This document shows, piece by piece, positions 51,421 to 60,924 of a stretch of DNA of 64,000 nt (its first letter is position 1; the number at the start of each line of letters is the position of its first letter). The position numbers were made by a program, and so were the translations under genes. This stretch comes from Shinella yambaruensis. GTDB taxonomy: Bacteria; Pseudomonadota; Alphaproteobacteria; Rhizobiales; Rhizobiaceae. The notes beneath the pieces are model-generated. The model saw only the letters and a program-made list of their open reading frames with translations. It made no database searches and was not told the origin of the DNA. The stretch spans positions 62,001 to 126,000 of the forward strand of contig NZ_JALJCK010000007.1 of the NCBI RefSeq assembly GCF_022899355.1, read 5' to 3'.

Positions 51421-54105
51421 ATGACGCAGCAGGAATTCCAATGGATGGGTCGCACGATCCGCTATGCCGGCGTGGCAAAAGCTGCGCAGGCGGCGGGCCG
51501 GTCCGTCTCCAGCCTGCCCTACGTCCACCGCATCCTCCTTGAAAACCTCCGTCGCAGCCAGCGCGCCGGCCGCCCGGTGGGGGAGCGCGACATCGCCGCC
51601 CTTCTCGAAAAGGGCGATGCGGCCGAGCTTCCGCTTTTCGTCTCCCGCGTCATCCTGCCGGATTCCTCCGGCCTGCCGGCCCTGCAGGATCTCGCGGCGC
51701 TGCGCAGCGCGGTGGACCGGGTGGGCGGAAACGTCACCGCGGTCGATGCCCTCGTGCCGGTGGATCTCGTGGTGGATCATTCCCTGCAAGTCGATTTCTG
51801 GGGCGATGCGGCCGCCGAGGAGCGTAACCTTGCCCGCGAGCTGGAGCGCAATGCCGAGCGCTACCGCTTCCTGAAATGGGCGCAGCAGGCGTTCCGCCGT
51901 CTTCGCATCCATCCGCCGGGCACCGGCATCATCCATCAGGTGAATATCGAGAGCATCGCCTCCGTCGTGGTGCTGGAAACGCTGGACGGCAAGGAATGGG
52001 CTTTCCCGGATTTCGTCATCGGCGGCGATTCCCACACGCCGATGGTGAATGGCCTCGGCGTGCTCGGCTGGGGCGTCGGCGGCATCGATGCCGAGGCGGC
52101 GATGCTCGGTCAAGCCTATATCTTCCCACGTCCGCAGGTGGTCGGCGTCCGGCTTTCCGGCCGCATCCGCCCGCCGGCCATGACGACGGACGCCGCGCTT
52201 CTCGTCACGCAGAAACTGCGCGCGGCGGGCGTCACCGGCTGCATGGTGGAATATTTCGGCCCGGCCATCCCGCATCTGACGGTCGCTGAGCGCGCCACCA
52301 TCGCCAACATGGCCCCGGAATACGGCGCGACCTGCGGCTTTTTCCCGGTGGACGAGCAGAGCCTTGCCTATCTGCGCCAGACCGGCCGTGAGGAAGACCA
52401 CATCAGCCTCGTTGAAGCCTACTGCAAGGTCAACCATCTCTGGCGCGCCGATGCGGAGGAATGCCCGGCCTACGACCGTATCGTCGAGATCGACCTTTCG
52501 GAGGCCGAGCCGAGCCTTGCCGGCCCGCGCCGCCCGCAGGACCGCATGACGCTCGCCGGCATCGCCGAGGACTTTCGAGAGAAGCTCACCTTGCCGCTGT
52601 CGCAGGGCGGTTTCGGCGCTGAGGCCGTGGAGGCCGATCCGGCCGAGGCGCTGCCCGGCCATGGCAGCATCGCGCTCGCCGCGATCACCTCATGCACCAA
52701 CACCTCCAACCCCGCCGTCATGATGGCCGCCGGCCTCGTCGCGCGCCGGGCGGTGGAACGCGGCCTGACGGTCCCCGCCTGGGTCAAGACCTCGATGGCC
52801 CCGGGCTCGCGCGTCGTCACGCGCTATCTGGAGAAGGCGGGGCTGCTGCCCTTCCTCGAAACGCTCGGCTTCAACATCATCGGCTACGGCTGCACCACCT
52901 GCGGCGGCAAGTCCGGACCGCTGCCGCAGGATGTCGCGAACGCCATCGAGCGGCGCGGGCTGGTCGCGGCGGCGGTCCTCTCCGGCAACCGCAATTTCGA
53001 AGGCCGCATCCACAAGCTCATCCGCGCCAACTATATCGGCGCGCCGCCGCTCGTCGTGCTCTATGCGCTCGCCGGCCGTGTCGATATCGATTTCGACCGC
53101 GAGCCGGTCGGCCTCAGCGCGGACGGCACGCCGATTCACGCGCGCGACCTCTGGCCGACGCCGGAGGAGATCGAGGCGCTGCTGCCGCAGGCGCGCGACC
53201 GGGACCTGTTCTCCGCCGTCTACGGCCGCGAAGCCGCCGGCGCGGCGGCCTGGGAGGCGCTGGAAGCACCGGCCGGCGCGCTGTTCCCGTGGGATCGCAG
53301 CTCGCATTATCTCGTCGAGCCGCCCTTTTTCGAAGGGGCCGCCGGGCGCGATCCGGTCGCCGATCTTGCCGAGGGGCTTTCCAAAGCCCGCGTGCTCGCC
53401 GCCTTCGGGGATTCGCTGACCACCGACCATATTTCCCCAAGCGGCGAAATCCCGCTCGATACGCCCGCCGGCCTCTATCTCGCCGATGCGGGCATCGCGC
53501 AGAAGGATTTCAACACCTATGTCGGCCGGCGCGGCAATTTCGAGGTGATGACCCGCGCCACCTTCGCCAATATCCGCATCAAGAACGCCCTGCTGCCGGA
53601 TGTCGAAGGCGGCTTCACCCGCCATTTCCCGGACGGCGAGACCGTGACGATCTTCGATGCCGCGCGGGCCTACCGCGCTGAAGGCGCTGCCGCCATCATC
53701 CTCGGCGGCAAGGAATACGGCACCGGCTCCAGCCGCGACTGGGCGGCCAAGGGCACCGCGCTGCTCGGCATCCGCGCCGTCATCACCGAAAGCTACGAGC
53801 GCATCCACCGCGCCAACCTCGTCGGCATGGGCGTGCTGCCGCTCGCCTTCCGGGCGGGGGAGGGCTGGCGTCAGCTCGGCCTCACCGGCGGCGAACTCTT
53901 CTCCTTCGCCGGCATCGAAGAGGCTGTGCGGACGGGCGCGCCGGTGCGCGTCACCGCAAAAGGCGAGGGCGGGACCGTCGAATTCGAGGCCGTGCCGCAG
54001 CTCCTCACCGAGGCCGAGCGGGCGCTGATCGCGTCCGGCGGCATCCTGATGCATGTCCTCGATGCGTTCTCGCCGGCTTCCGGCAGCAATGGAATGGAAG
54101 AATGA
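51421..54105 (+). CDS. Aconitase-family hydratase, copy 2
   Basis: An 894-residue iron-sulfur hydratase. Cluster ligands Cys425 (TSCTNTSNP), Cys491 and Cys494 (CTTCGGKSG) are present, with GGDSHTPMVNGLGVLGWGVG, TDHISPSG and YGTGSSRDWAA. The N-terminal ~60 residues differ strongly from copy 1 at 44369. GGGA precedes the ATG, and the stop overlaps the cyclic amidohydrolase gene (ATGA). With the facing lyase it may hydrate and then split a tri- or di-acid, as in the methylcitrate or dimethylmaleate routes; inference. Confidence 0.9.
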   Translation: MTQQEFQWMGRTIRYAGVAKAAQAAGRSVSSLPYVHRILLENLRRSQRAGRPVGERDIAALLEKGDAAELPLFVSRVILPDSSGLPALQDLAALRSAVDRVGGNVTAVDALVPVDLVVDHSLQVDFWGDAAAEERNLARELERNAERYRFLKWAQQAFRRLRIHPPGTGIIHQVNIESIASVVVLETLDGKEWAFPDFVIGGDSHTPMVNGLGVLGWGVGGIDAEAAMLGQAYIFPRPQVVGVRLSGRIRPPAMTTDAALLVTQKLRAAGVTGCMVEYFGPAIPHLTVAERATIANMAPEYGATCGFFPVDEQSLAYLRQTGREEDHISLVEAYCKVNHLWRADAEECPAYDRIVEIDLSEAEPSLAGPRRPQDRMTLAGIAEDFREKLTLPLSQGGFGAEAVEADPAEALPGHGSIALAAITSCTNTSNPAVMMAAGLVARRAVERGLTVPAWVKTSMAPGSRVVTRYLEKAGLLPFLETLGFNIIGYGCTTCGGKSGPLPQDVANAIERRGLVAAAVLSGNRNFEGRIHKLIRANYIGAPPLVVLYALAGRVDIDFDREPVGLSADGTPIHARDLWPTPEEIEALLPQARDRDLFSAVYGREAAGAAAWEALEAPAGALFPWDRSSHYLVEPPFFEGAAGRDPVADLAEGLSKARVLAAFGDSLTTDHISPSGEIPLDTPAGLYLADAGIAQKDFNTYVGRRGNFEVMTRATFANIRIKNALLPDVEGGFTRHFPDGETVTIFDAARAYRAEGAAAIILGGKEYGTGSSRDWAAKGTALLGIRAVITESYERIHRANLVGMGVLPLAFRAGEGWRQLGLTGGELFSFAGIEEAVRTGAPVRVTAKGEGGTVEFEAVPQLLTEAERALIASGGILMHVLDAFSPASGSNGMEE

Positions 54106-55478
54106 TGCTGGACCTGGTTCTCAAGAATGCGCAGATCGCCCTGCCGGGCGGCGACCTTTCCTTCGGTGCCGTGGGCGTGAAGGACGGCCGCATCGCCGTC
54201 ATCGCTGAAGCCGCGGACGATCTTGCCGCCCGCGAGACAATCGATTGCGGCGGCCTCCTGCTGCTGCCCGGCGTCGTCGATCCGCATGTGCATTTCGACT
54301 TCGGCAATCCGGAAACCGATTTCGAGACGGAATCGCGCGCCGCCGCGCTCGGCGGCACCACGTCGATCCTCTCCTTCCACCGCTCGAAGGACATCCGCGA
54401 CAGCTTCCCGGTCGTCAAGGAGCGGGCGGAGCGGCAGAGCTGCATCGATTTCGGCCTGCATTTCGGCCTGACCAGTCAGCTTCATGTCGAGACGCTGGAG
54501 GAGATTTCCCGCCGCTTCGGCGTCACCTCCTTCAAGCTCTACATGATGTACAAGGGCGCGGCCGGCGCGGCGAAGGGTTTTACCGAGATCGACGACGCGC
54601 TGCTCTATACGGCGCTGCGTGCGACGGCGGCCATTCCCGGCGCGGTGATGGGCGTGCACTGCGAGAACGTCGAGGTGATCCCGGTCCTGCGCCCGCCGCT
54701 GAAGGCGGCCGGGCGCAACGACCTCAAGGCATGGAACGAGCAGAGCCCCGGCTTCCTCGAAGCGGAGAACGTCTTCCGCGTCTGCTATTTCGCCGCCCAG
54801 ACCGGCACGCCGGTCAACATCGTCCATATGAGCGCCGGCGACTCCTTGGAAATCGTGCGCCAGCAGCGCAAGATGCGCGGCAGGTCCGGCCCGCCGATCC
54901 ATGTCGAGACCTGCCCGCATTACCTCGTCGTCGATGACGAATGGCCGGCGGGCGTGCTCGCCAAGGTCAATCCGCCGGTGCGCGGCCGGGCCGATATCGA
55001 GGCCCTGTGGGAAGGCGTCTTCGATGGGTCGGTGACGACCATCGGCTCCGATCATGTCGCCCGCAAGCGCGAGACCAAGGACAAGGACATCTGGGGCGCC
55101 AGCGCCGGCTTCCCGGGCTCCGGCCTCCTCCTGCCGCTGATGCTGCACGAGGGTTTTCACCGCCGCGGCCTGCCGCTTTCGCGGATCGTGGAGCTGACTT
55201 CGGCCAATGCCGCGCGCATCTACAACATGCCGTCGAAGGGCGCGATCGCGGTCGGCAAGGATGCGGACCTCTTGGTGGTCGATCCCGATCTCGAACGCAC
55301 CGTCGACCACGCCGTCTCGGAGTCCTACTCGGACTATTCGCCCTATCAGGGCATGCGGCTCAAGGGCTGGCCGGTGCGCACGCTGGTGCGCGGCCGCACG
55401 GTCATGCAGGACGGCCGCATCACCGACGAGGCCCGCGCCAATCCCTGGGGCCGCTATCTCGAACGCATGCCACGCTGA
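54102..55478 (+). CDS. Cyclic amidohydrolase (dihydropyrimidinase/hydantoinase family)
   Basis: A 458-residue amidohydrolase. Binuclear metal ligands are visible: DPHVHFDFG (two His), the carbamylated Lys in FKLYMMYKG, HCEN, HVETCPHYL and the Asp in GSDHVA. It opens cyclic amide rings such as hydantoins, dihydropyrimidines or related imides. It overlaps the aconitase-family stop and is followed by an amidohydrolase of the N-carbamoylsarcosine type, the usual two-step order for ring opening then side-chain removal. The exact ring is unknown. Confidence 0.87.
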   Translation: MMLDLVLKNAQIALPGGDLSFGAVGVKDGRIAVIAEAADDLAARETIDCGGLLLLPGVVDPHVHFDFGNPETDFETESRAAALGGTTSILSFHRSKDIRDSFPVVKERAERQSCIDFGLHFGLTSQLHVETLEEISRRFGVTSFKLYMMYKGAAGAAKGFTEIDDALLYTALRATAAIPGAVMGVHCENVEVIPVLRPPLKAAGRNDLKAWNEQSPGFLEAENVFRVCYFAAQTGTPVNIVHMSAGDSLEIVRQQRKMRGRSGPPIHVETCPHYLVVDDEWPAGVLAKVNPPVRGRADIEALWEGVFDGSVTTIGSDHVARKRETKDKDIWGASAGFPGSGLLLPLMLHEGFHRRGLPLSRIVELTSANAARIYNMPSKGAIAVGKDADLLVVDPDLERTVDHAVSESYSDYSPYQGMRLKGWPVRTLVRGRTVMQDGRITDEARANPWGRYLERMPR

Positions 55479-55504
55479 CACTCTGGAACGATACGGATTT
55501 TGAC

Positions 55505-56227
55505 ATGACCGAAAACACGAGAATCTGGGACCGATTTCTGACCGAGCGCGACCAGCAGGTCTACAAGGCCGCGGGTTACGGCAAGCGCGGCGGCTTCGGC
55601 ACGCGCCCGGCGCTCTTCATCATCGACGTGCAGTACAATTTCTGCGGCGACAAGCCGGAGGACATCCTGGAAGGCTTGAAGCAGTACCGCACCCATTGCG
55701 GCCGCGAAGCCTGGGCGGCGGTGGAGCAGATCATCCCGCTCGTGGAACTGGCACGCGAAAAGAACCTGCCGATCTTCTACACCGAGAGCGGCCGCCGTCC
55801 GGACCTCCTCGATTCCGGCGTGCAGGTCGGCAAGAACCATCGCGGCGGCGAGAAGACCGTTGTCGCCGGCACCCACGACACCCGCACCGTCGAGCCCATC
55901 GCCCCGCGCCCGCAGGACATGCTGATCTCCAAGCAGAAGCCGTCCTGCTTCTTCGGCACGACCTTCATGAGCCAGTTGAACTTCCTCGACGTCGACACGC
56001 TGATCCTCGTCGGCTGCACCACCTCCGGGTGCCTGCGCGCAACGACCGTCGACGCCTATTCCTTCAACTTCAAGGTCATCATACCGGAGGAAGCCGCCTT
56101 CGACCGTTTCGAGGCGAGCCACGCGATCAACCTGTTCGATCTCAACTGCAAATATGCGGACGTCATCCCGCAGGCCGAGGTCGCTGAATATCTCAGCGCC
56201 CAGCCGGTGCGCGAGCCGCGCAAGTAA
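55505..56227 (+). CDS. Isochorismatase-fold amidohydrolase (N-carbamoylsarcosine/maleamate amidase-like)
   Basis: A 240-residue amidase. The triad is Asp41 (IIDVQYNFCG), Lys143 (ISKQKPSCFFGT) and Cys176 (GCTTSGCLRAT). The long N-terminal extension with YGKRGGFGTRPALFIID and the TESGRRPD segment match N-carbamoylsarcosine amidohydrolase and NicF maleamate amidohydrolase. It would release ammonia (and CO2 from a carbamoyl) from the product of the cyclic amidohydrolase. It is not close to the biuret-like paralogue at 1732. Confidence 0.85.
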   Translation: MTENTRIWDRFLTERDQQVYKAAGYGKRGGFGTRPALFIIDVQYNFCGDKPEDILEGLKQYRTHCGREAWAAVEQIIPLVELAREKNLPIFYTESGRRPDLLDSGVQVGKNHRGGEKTVVAGTHDTRTVEPIAPRPQDMLISKQKPSCFFGTTFMSQLNFLDVDTLILVGCTTSGCLRATTVDAYSFNFKVIIPEEAAFDRFEASHAINLFDLNCKYADVIPQAEVAEYLSAQPVREPRK

Positions 56228-56266
56228 GCCGCCCCTTACCATCCCGTCACTGGAAGAACCGATCCG

Positions 56267-57814
56267 ATGAGCACGACCCTCACGCCCAAGGCCCCCGAAA
56301 CCACCCTGCCGCAGACCCCGGCCGATGCCGAGGGCGTGCGCCTTTACGGCATGTATATCGACGGTGAATTCACCGCGACGGACGGGCGCGACATGATCGA
56401 TACCGTCGATCCCGTCTCGGGCGAGGTCTGGGCGCGCATCACGCGCGGCACCGCCGAGGACGTGGACCGCGCCGCCAACGCCGCGCACCGCGCCTTCACC
56501 GAGGGCGAATGGCCGAAGCTCAATCCCAGCCAGCGCGGCGCGCTGCTGCGCCGGATCGGCGATCTCGTCTCGGAGAATGCCGACTGGCTCGCCTATATCG
56601 AGCAGCGCGACAACGGCAAGCTGATCGCCGAACTGTCGATGCAGATGCGCTACATGGCGAACTACTACTATTATTACGGCGGCCTCGCCGACAAGATCGA
56701 GGGCTCCGTCATCCCGACCGACAAGCCGGGCGTCCTCAACTACACCAAATACGAGCCGCTCGGCGTCGTCGCCTGCATCACGCCGTGGAACTCGCCGCTG
56801 CCGCTCGCCAGCATGAAGATCGCCCCGGCGCTCGCCGCCGGCAACACGGTGGTGCTGAAGCCGTCCGAATTCACCTCCGCCTCGCTGGTCGAGCTGATGA
56901 AGATCATGGAGCGCGCCGGCGTGCCGAAGGGCGTCGTCAACGTCATCACCGGTCTCGGCGCGGAAGTCGGCGATGCGCTGGTCAGTCATCGCCATGTCGA
57001 GCGCATCGCCTTCACCGGCGGACCCATCGCCGGCCAGATGATCAACGAGAAGGCGGCCAAGCACATGAAGCGCGTGACGCTGGAGCTTGGCGGCAAGTCG
57101 CCGAACATCATCTTCGAGGATGCCGACATGGACAATGCGCTGAAGGGTGCGATTGCCGGCATCTTCGCCGCCTCCGGCCAGACCTGCGTGGCGGGCTCCC
57201 GCCTGCTGGTTCAGGAGAGCATCCACGATGCGTTCGTCGAGCGCCTCCTTGAGATGGTGAAGCAGGCGAAGTTCGGCCACCCGGCCGACCCGGACTCGCA
57301 GATCGCGCCGATCTCGACGCGCCCGCAGTTCGAGAAGGTGAAGTCCTATGTCGAGGTGGCGCTCGCCGGCGGGGCGAAGCTGGCGCTCGGCGGCAAGCCG
57401 GCCAATGTCGAAGGCTGCCCGAACGGCCTGTTCTTCGAGCCGACCGTGTTCGTCGATGTCGACAACTCCATGCGCATCGCGCAGGAGGAGGTCTTCGGCC
57501 CGATCCTCTCGATCATCCGCTTCAAGGACGAGGACGATGCGGTGCGTATCGCCAACGACATCGAGTTCGGCCTTGCCGCCGGCATCTGGACCCAGTCCAT
57601 CGGCCGCGCCATCAACATGTCGAACCGCGTGCGCGCCGGCACGATCTGGATCAACAACTACCGCTCCACCTCCGTCACCTCGCCCTTCGGCGGCTTCAAG
57701 ATGAGCGGCATCGGGCGCGAATGCGGCATCGCCGGCATGAAGGAATATATGGAAGTGAAGAGCGTGTGGATCTCCACCGAGACGAACATCCCGAACCCCT
57801 TCGTTCGCCGCTGA
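56267..57814 (+). CDS. NAD(P)-dependent aldehyde dehydrogenase
   Basis: A 515-residue ALDH with Glu273 (LELGGKSPN) and Cys307 (GQTCVAGSRL), TPWNSP at 172-177 and the cofactor loop FTGGPIAGQ. It has ~22 extra N-terminal residues compared with its paralogue at 34541, with which it shares the NYTKYEPLGVV and PFGGFKMSGIGRE blocks. It would oxidise a semialdehyde late in the pathway, possibly the product of the aminotransferase at 62567. Confidence 0.88.
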   Translation: MSTTLTPKAPETTLPQTPADAEGVRLYGMYIDGEFTATDGRDMIDTVDPVSGEVWARITRGTAEDVDRAANAAHRAFTEGEWPKLNPSQRGALLRRIGDLVSENADWLAYIEQRDNGKLIAELSMQMRYMANYYYYYGGLADKIEGSVIPTDKPGVLNYTKYEPLGVVACITPWNSPLPLASMKIAPALAAGNTVVLKPSEFTSASLVELMKIMERAGVPKGVVNVITGLGAEVGDALVSHRHVERIAFTGGPIAGQMINEKAAKHMKRVTLELGGKSPNIIFEDADMDNALKGAIAGIFAASGQTCVAGSRLLVQESIHDAFVERLLEMVKQAKFGHPADPDSQIAPISTRPQFEKVKSYVEVALAGGAKLALGGKPANVEGCPNGLFFEPTVFVDVDNSMRIAQEEVFGPILSIIRFKDEDDAVRIANDIEFGLAAGIWTQSIGRAINMSNRVRAGTIWINNYRSTSVTSPFGGFKMSGIGRECGIAGMKEYMEVKSVWISTETNIPNPFVRR

Positions 57815-57835
57815 ACCGCCGGGAGGGGCAGGAAC

Positions 57836-58999
57836 ATGCACGATCATGACGTCATCGTCGCGGGAGCCGGGCCGGTCGGCCTGGTCGCCGCGCTGGTCCT
57901 CGCGAAAGCCGGACTGAAGGTCGCCGTCTTCGAAAAGCGCGACCGGCTCAACCAGGTGTCGAAGGCTTCCACCTTTCACGCCCCGACGCTCGATATCCTC
58001 GACCGCGTCGGCGTCTACGAGGAATTCAGCCGGCAGGCGCTGCATATCGACCGGCTGCAATACCGCACGGTCGAGGGCGGCATCCTCGGCGAACTGACCT
58101 TCGATCTGCTGAAGGAGCGCACGCAGTTCCCGTTCCGCAAGCATCTGGAACAGTCGCTCCTGACGCCGATGCTGCTGGAGCGGCTGAAGACCTATCCGAA
58201 CGTCGCCTTCCGCTTCGACGCCGGCTATGTCGAGGCCGAGGACCACGGCGATGGCGTCACCGCCACCATCGAGCGTGACGGCGGGCGCGAGAGCGTCACC
58301 GCGCGGCTGATCCTCGGCGCGGACGGGGCGCACAGCGCCGTGCGGCAGGCCGCCGGCATGACCTTCGACGGCGCGGCCTATCCCGGCTTCCAGCTCCGCA
58401 TCCGCACCGACGACAGCATCCGCGACGTGGTGCCGGATCTCGGGCCGGTCACCTATCTCGTCGGAAAAACCCATTCGGTCAGCTTCCTGCACATGCCGGA
58501 CAACTGGCGGGTGATCCTGCGCGTGCCGGAGGGCATTTCGGAGGAGACCGCGCTGACGGACGAATGGGCGGTCGAGCGGCTTGCCGCGCTGCTCCCCGGC
58601 TTCACCATGCCGCGCGTCGTCGACAAGGATTGCTACAAGGCGCGCAAGTGCCTCGCCTCGGACGGCCGCAGCGGCAACATCTATCTGGCGGGCGACGCGC
58701 TCCACCTCACCAACACGCGCGGCGGCATGAACATGAACTGCGGCATCCATGACGGTTTCGTCATCGCCAATGCCATGGTCGCGGCGCTCTCCTCCGGCGA
58801 CGACACGGCGCTGAAGGAAGCCGCCGTCGAGCGCCACCGGGTGGCCAGGGACATGCTGCTTCCGCGCACCGACACCATGGTCTCGCAGGAAAAGGCGTGG
58901 ATCGAGAAGGTCAACGGCCTCCTCTCCGACAGGGAGAAGGCCGCCGCCTATCTCGCCCAGACCGCCATGCTCGACATGGTGGAGCTTCCAGCCCGCTGA
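57836..58999 (+). CDS. FAD-dependent aromatic-type monooxygenase
   Basis: A 387-residue flavin monooxygenase of the p-hydroxybenzoate hydroxylase/UbiH group. The FAD motif VAGAGPVGLVAAL is near 7-19, the DG motif LGADGAHSAVR near 161-171, and the GD motif GDALHLTNTRGGMNMNCGI near 283-301, in which the usual Pro is Asn. GGGAGGGG precedes the ATG. Similar enzymes hydroxylate or open N-heteroaromatic rings (for instance in nicotinate or vitamin B6 breakdown). Substrate unknown. Confidence 0.85.
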   Translation: MHDHDVIVAGAGPVGLVAALVLAKAGLKVAVFEKRDRLNQVSKASTFHAPTLDILDRVGVYEEFSRQALHIDRLQYRTVEGGILGELTFDLLKERTQFPFRKHLEQSLLTPMLLERLKTYPNVAFRFDAGYVEAEDHGDGVTATIERDGGRESVTARLILGADGAHSAVRQAAGMTFDGAAYPGFQLRIRTDDSIRDVVPDLGPVTYLVGKTHSVSFLHMPDNWRVILRVPEGISEETALTDEWAVERLAALLPGFTMPRVVDKDCYKARKCLASDGRSGNIYLAGDALHLTNTRGGMNMNCGIHDGFVIANAMVAALSSGDDTALKEAAVERHRVARDMLLPRTDTMVSQEKAWIEKVNGLLSDREKAAAYLAQTAMLDMVELPAR

Positions 59000-59021
59000 C
59001 CGAATTCAAGGGGATTTTTCG

Positions 59022-59756
59022 ATGACCGCTCACCTTCCGCCCTTGCCGGCCCCGAAATACCGCTTCGGCGCGCTGGTGCCGCCGGCCAATCCGACCGTCG
59101 AGATCGAATATCCGGTGCTGCTGCCGGCCGACGTGGCGTTGCACACCATGCGCCTGCCGGTGCTGCCGGGAACGCTCGACGACCGCAACCGCGGCTATGT
59201 CGAGAGCTTCCCGCAGATGATCAAGGGCTTCGGCTCGCTGAAGCTCGACGCCATCGCCATCGCGCTCACCGGCTCGCAATACCGCCTGACGCCGAAGGGC
59301 GACCGGGAGCTTTGCGACCGGCTGTCCGACCAGGCCGGCATTCTGGTCGAGACCGGCACCATCGCCATCGACCGCATGCTGAAGGCGCTCGGCATCGACA
59401 CGGTGAGCCTGATGTCGCCCTATCCGAACATCCAGACCCAGCTCGCCATCGCCTACTGGAAGGAGGCGGGCTACCAGGTCCATTCCGTCAGCCAGTTCGA
59501 GGACGATCTGGTCGCCTATCGCGTGACGCCGGAGGAGATCGGCAAGGCGCTGAAGCGCATGGACGTGGCGGAAGGCGGGGCGATCATCCTCAGCGGCACC
59601 GGCATGCGCACCATCGACATGCTGGCGACGACCGCCGCGGAGATCCCCGCGCCGGTGCTCGCCTCCAACATCTGCTCGATCTGGAGCCTGACCCGGAACT
59701 GGGGAGCGTCTTCGCCCTGGATGGGCGCGGTCCTGCCGGCGGGCCTCAAAGCATAA
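59022..59756 (+). CDS. Maleate-isomerase/arylmalonate-decarboxylase-fold protein without the usual cysteines
   Basis: A 244-residue protein of the Asp/Glu racemase superfamily, maleate isomerase branch: FGALVPPANPTVEIEY at the start and LSGTGMRTIDMLAT late. By eye the first catalytic Cys position reads ALTGSQ (81-86) and the second reads SGTGMRT with Thr193; the only cysteines are Cys98 and Cys218. So the normal two-cysteine mechanism seems absent. AAGGGGA precedes the ATG. Its place after a monooxygenase and an amidase is the place of maleate isomerase in nicotinate pathways, but chemistry may differ. Confidence 0.78.
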   Translation: MTAHLPPLPAPKYRFGALVPPANPTVEIEYPVLLPADVALHTMRLPVLPGTLDDRNRGYVESFPQMIKGFGSLKLDAIAIALTGSQYRLTPKGDRELCDRLSDQAGILVETGTIAIDRMLKALGIDTVSLMSPYPNIQTQLAIAYWKEAGYQVHSVSQFEDDLVAYRVTPEEIGKALKRMDVAEGGAIILSGTGMRTIDMLATTAAEIPAPVLASNICSIWSLTRNWGASSPWMGAVLPAGLKA

Positions 59757-59837
59757 CACCAACGAGAAGGGCATGAAGCCCCGGCCGCGCAAGCGGCAAA
59801 GCACAACCGATCAAACCTGCAACCATAGGGGATATGC

Positions 59838-60893
59838 ATGAAACGCAAACTTCTGACCGCCCTGGCGCTGTGCCTCGCCCTTGCCGCCTCCGCACAGGCG
59901 GAGGACAACTTCACGCTGGCGCTCGCGCGCAACACGCTGACGGCCGCCGAGGAAACCTTCACCTACGCCATCCCGAAGCAGCTCGGCTACTTCACCGAGG
60001 AGGGCCTGAGCCCGACGATCCTCCAGACCGACGGCTCCACCGCCGCGCTGCAGGCCGTCGCCTCCGGCTCCGCCGACGTCGGCTATGCCTCTTCGGCAGC
60101 GATCGCGGCCGCCATCGACAAGGGCGTCGGCCTGAAGGCGTTCGCCGGCATCACCGTGAAGTGGCCCTATTTCATCGGCGTGCCGAAGGATTCGCCGATC
60201 AAGACGATCGCCGACCTCAAGGGCAAGCGCGTCGGCGTCATCAGCCTCGCCTCGGCCTCCTATGCCGACCTTCGCGCCAACCTGAAGATCGCCGGCCTCA
60301 CCGAAGCCGACGTGACGATCATCCCGGTCGGCGCCGGCGCGCGCGCTGCCGCCGCTCTCAAGGCCGATGAGGTCGACGCCATCGACAGCTATTCCGACAG
60401 TTTTACCGTCATGCGCCAGAACGACGTCGACCTGACGCTGCTGGAGCGTCCGGCGGAGATGGAAAAGCTGTTCAGCGTGACCATGGTCACCAGCGCGAAG
60501 ACGCTGGAGACCCGCGGCAAGGAGCTCGCCGGCTTCGCGCGCGCCGCCTACAAGGGCATCGTCTACACGCAGCTTTATCCTGACAGCGCGCTGGCGCTCG
60601 CCTTCGCCGAGTTCCCGCAGCTTGCGGGCGCCGCCGATCCGGCCGGCCAGGACGCCAAGAACACCGCCGAGGCCATGAAGATCGCGCTCGGCGACTCGAT
60701 CCCGGACGAGCAGGACCCCGCCAAGTGGGGCGAGTGGCTGAACCTGCCGGCCGAGCGCTGGGAAGCCCTGCTGACCTTCGCCCACGAAACCGGCCAGACC
60801 GAGAAGAAGCTCGACGTCGCGCAGGTCTGGGACGCCTCCCTGATGCCCGAGATCTACAAGTTCGACGTGAAGGCGATCACCGAGAAGAAGTGA
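59838..60893 (+). CDS. ABC importer binding protein, NitT/TauT (NMT1/ThiY-like) family
   Basis: A 351-residue periplasmic protein with a Sec signal (MKRKLLTALALCLALAASAQA). The mature part has YAIPKQLGYFTEEGLSPTIL, ASGSADVGYASSAAIAAAI and TIADLKGKRVGVISLAS, typical of NMT1-like proteins that bind sulfonates, nitrate-type anions or pyrimidine thiamin precursors. It precedes its ATPase and permease. A pyrimidine-like or cyclic amide ligand would match the enzymes upstream. Confidence 0.87.
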   Translation: MKRKLLTALALCLALAASAQAEDNFTLALARNTLTAAEETFTYAIPKQLGYFTEEGLSPTILQTDGSTAALQAVASGSADVGYASSAAIAAAIDKGVGLKAFAGITVKWPYFIGVPKDSPIKTIADLKGKRVGVISLASASYADLRANLKIAGLTEADVTIIPVGAGARAAAALKADEVDAIDSYSDSFTVMRQNDVDLTLLERPAEMEKLFSVTMVTSAKTLETRGKELAGFARAAYKGIVYTQLYPDSALALAFAEFPQLAGAADPAGQDAKNTAEAMKIALGDSIPDEQDPAKWGEWLNLPAERWEALLTFAHETGQTEKKLDVAQVWDASLMPEIYKFDVKAITEKK

Positions 60894-60924
60894 GCGTACG
60901 GCTCCCCGATGGAAAGAGACGACG

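Noticed and set aside
55454-58837. 1127-residue open frame on the minus strand
   Set aside because: Antisense to the amidase, aldehyde dehydrogenase and monooxygenase genes, all with intact catalytic motifs; no domain visible in the minus frame.
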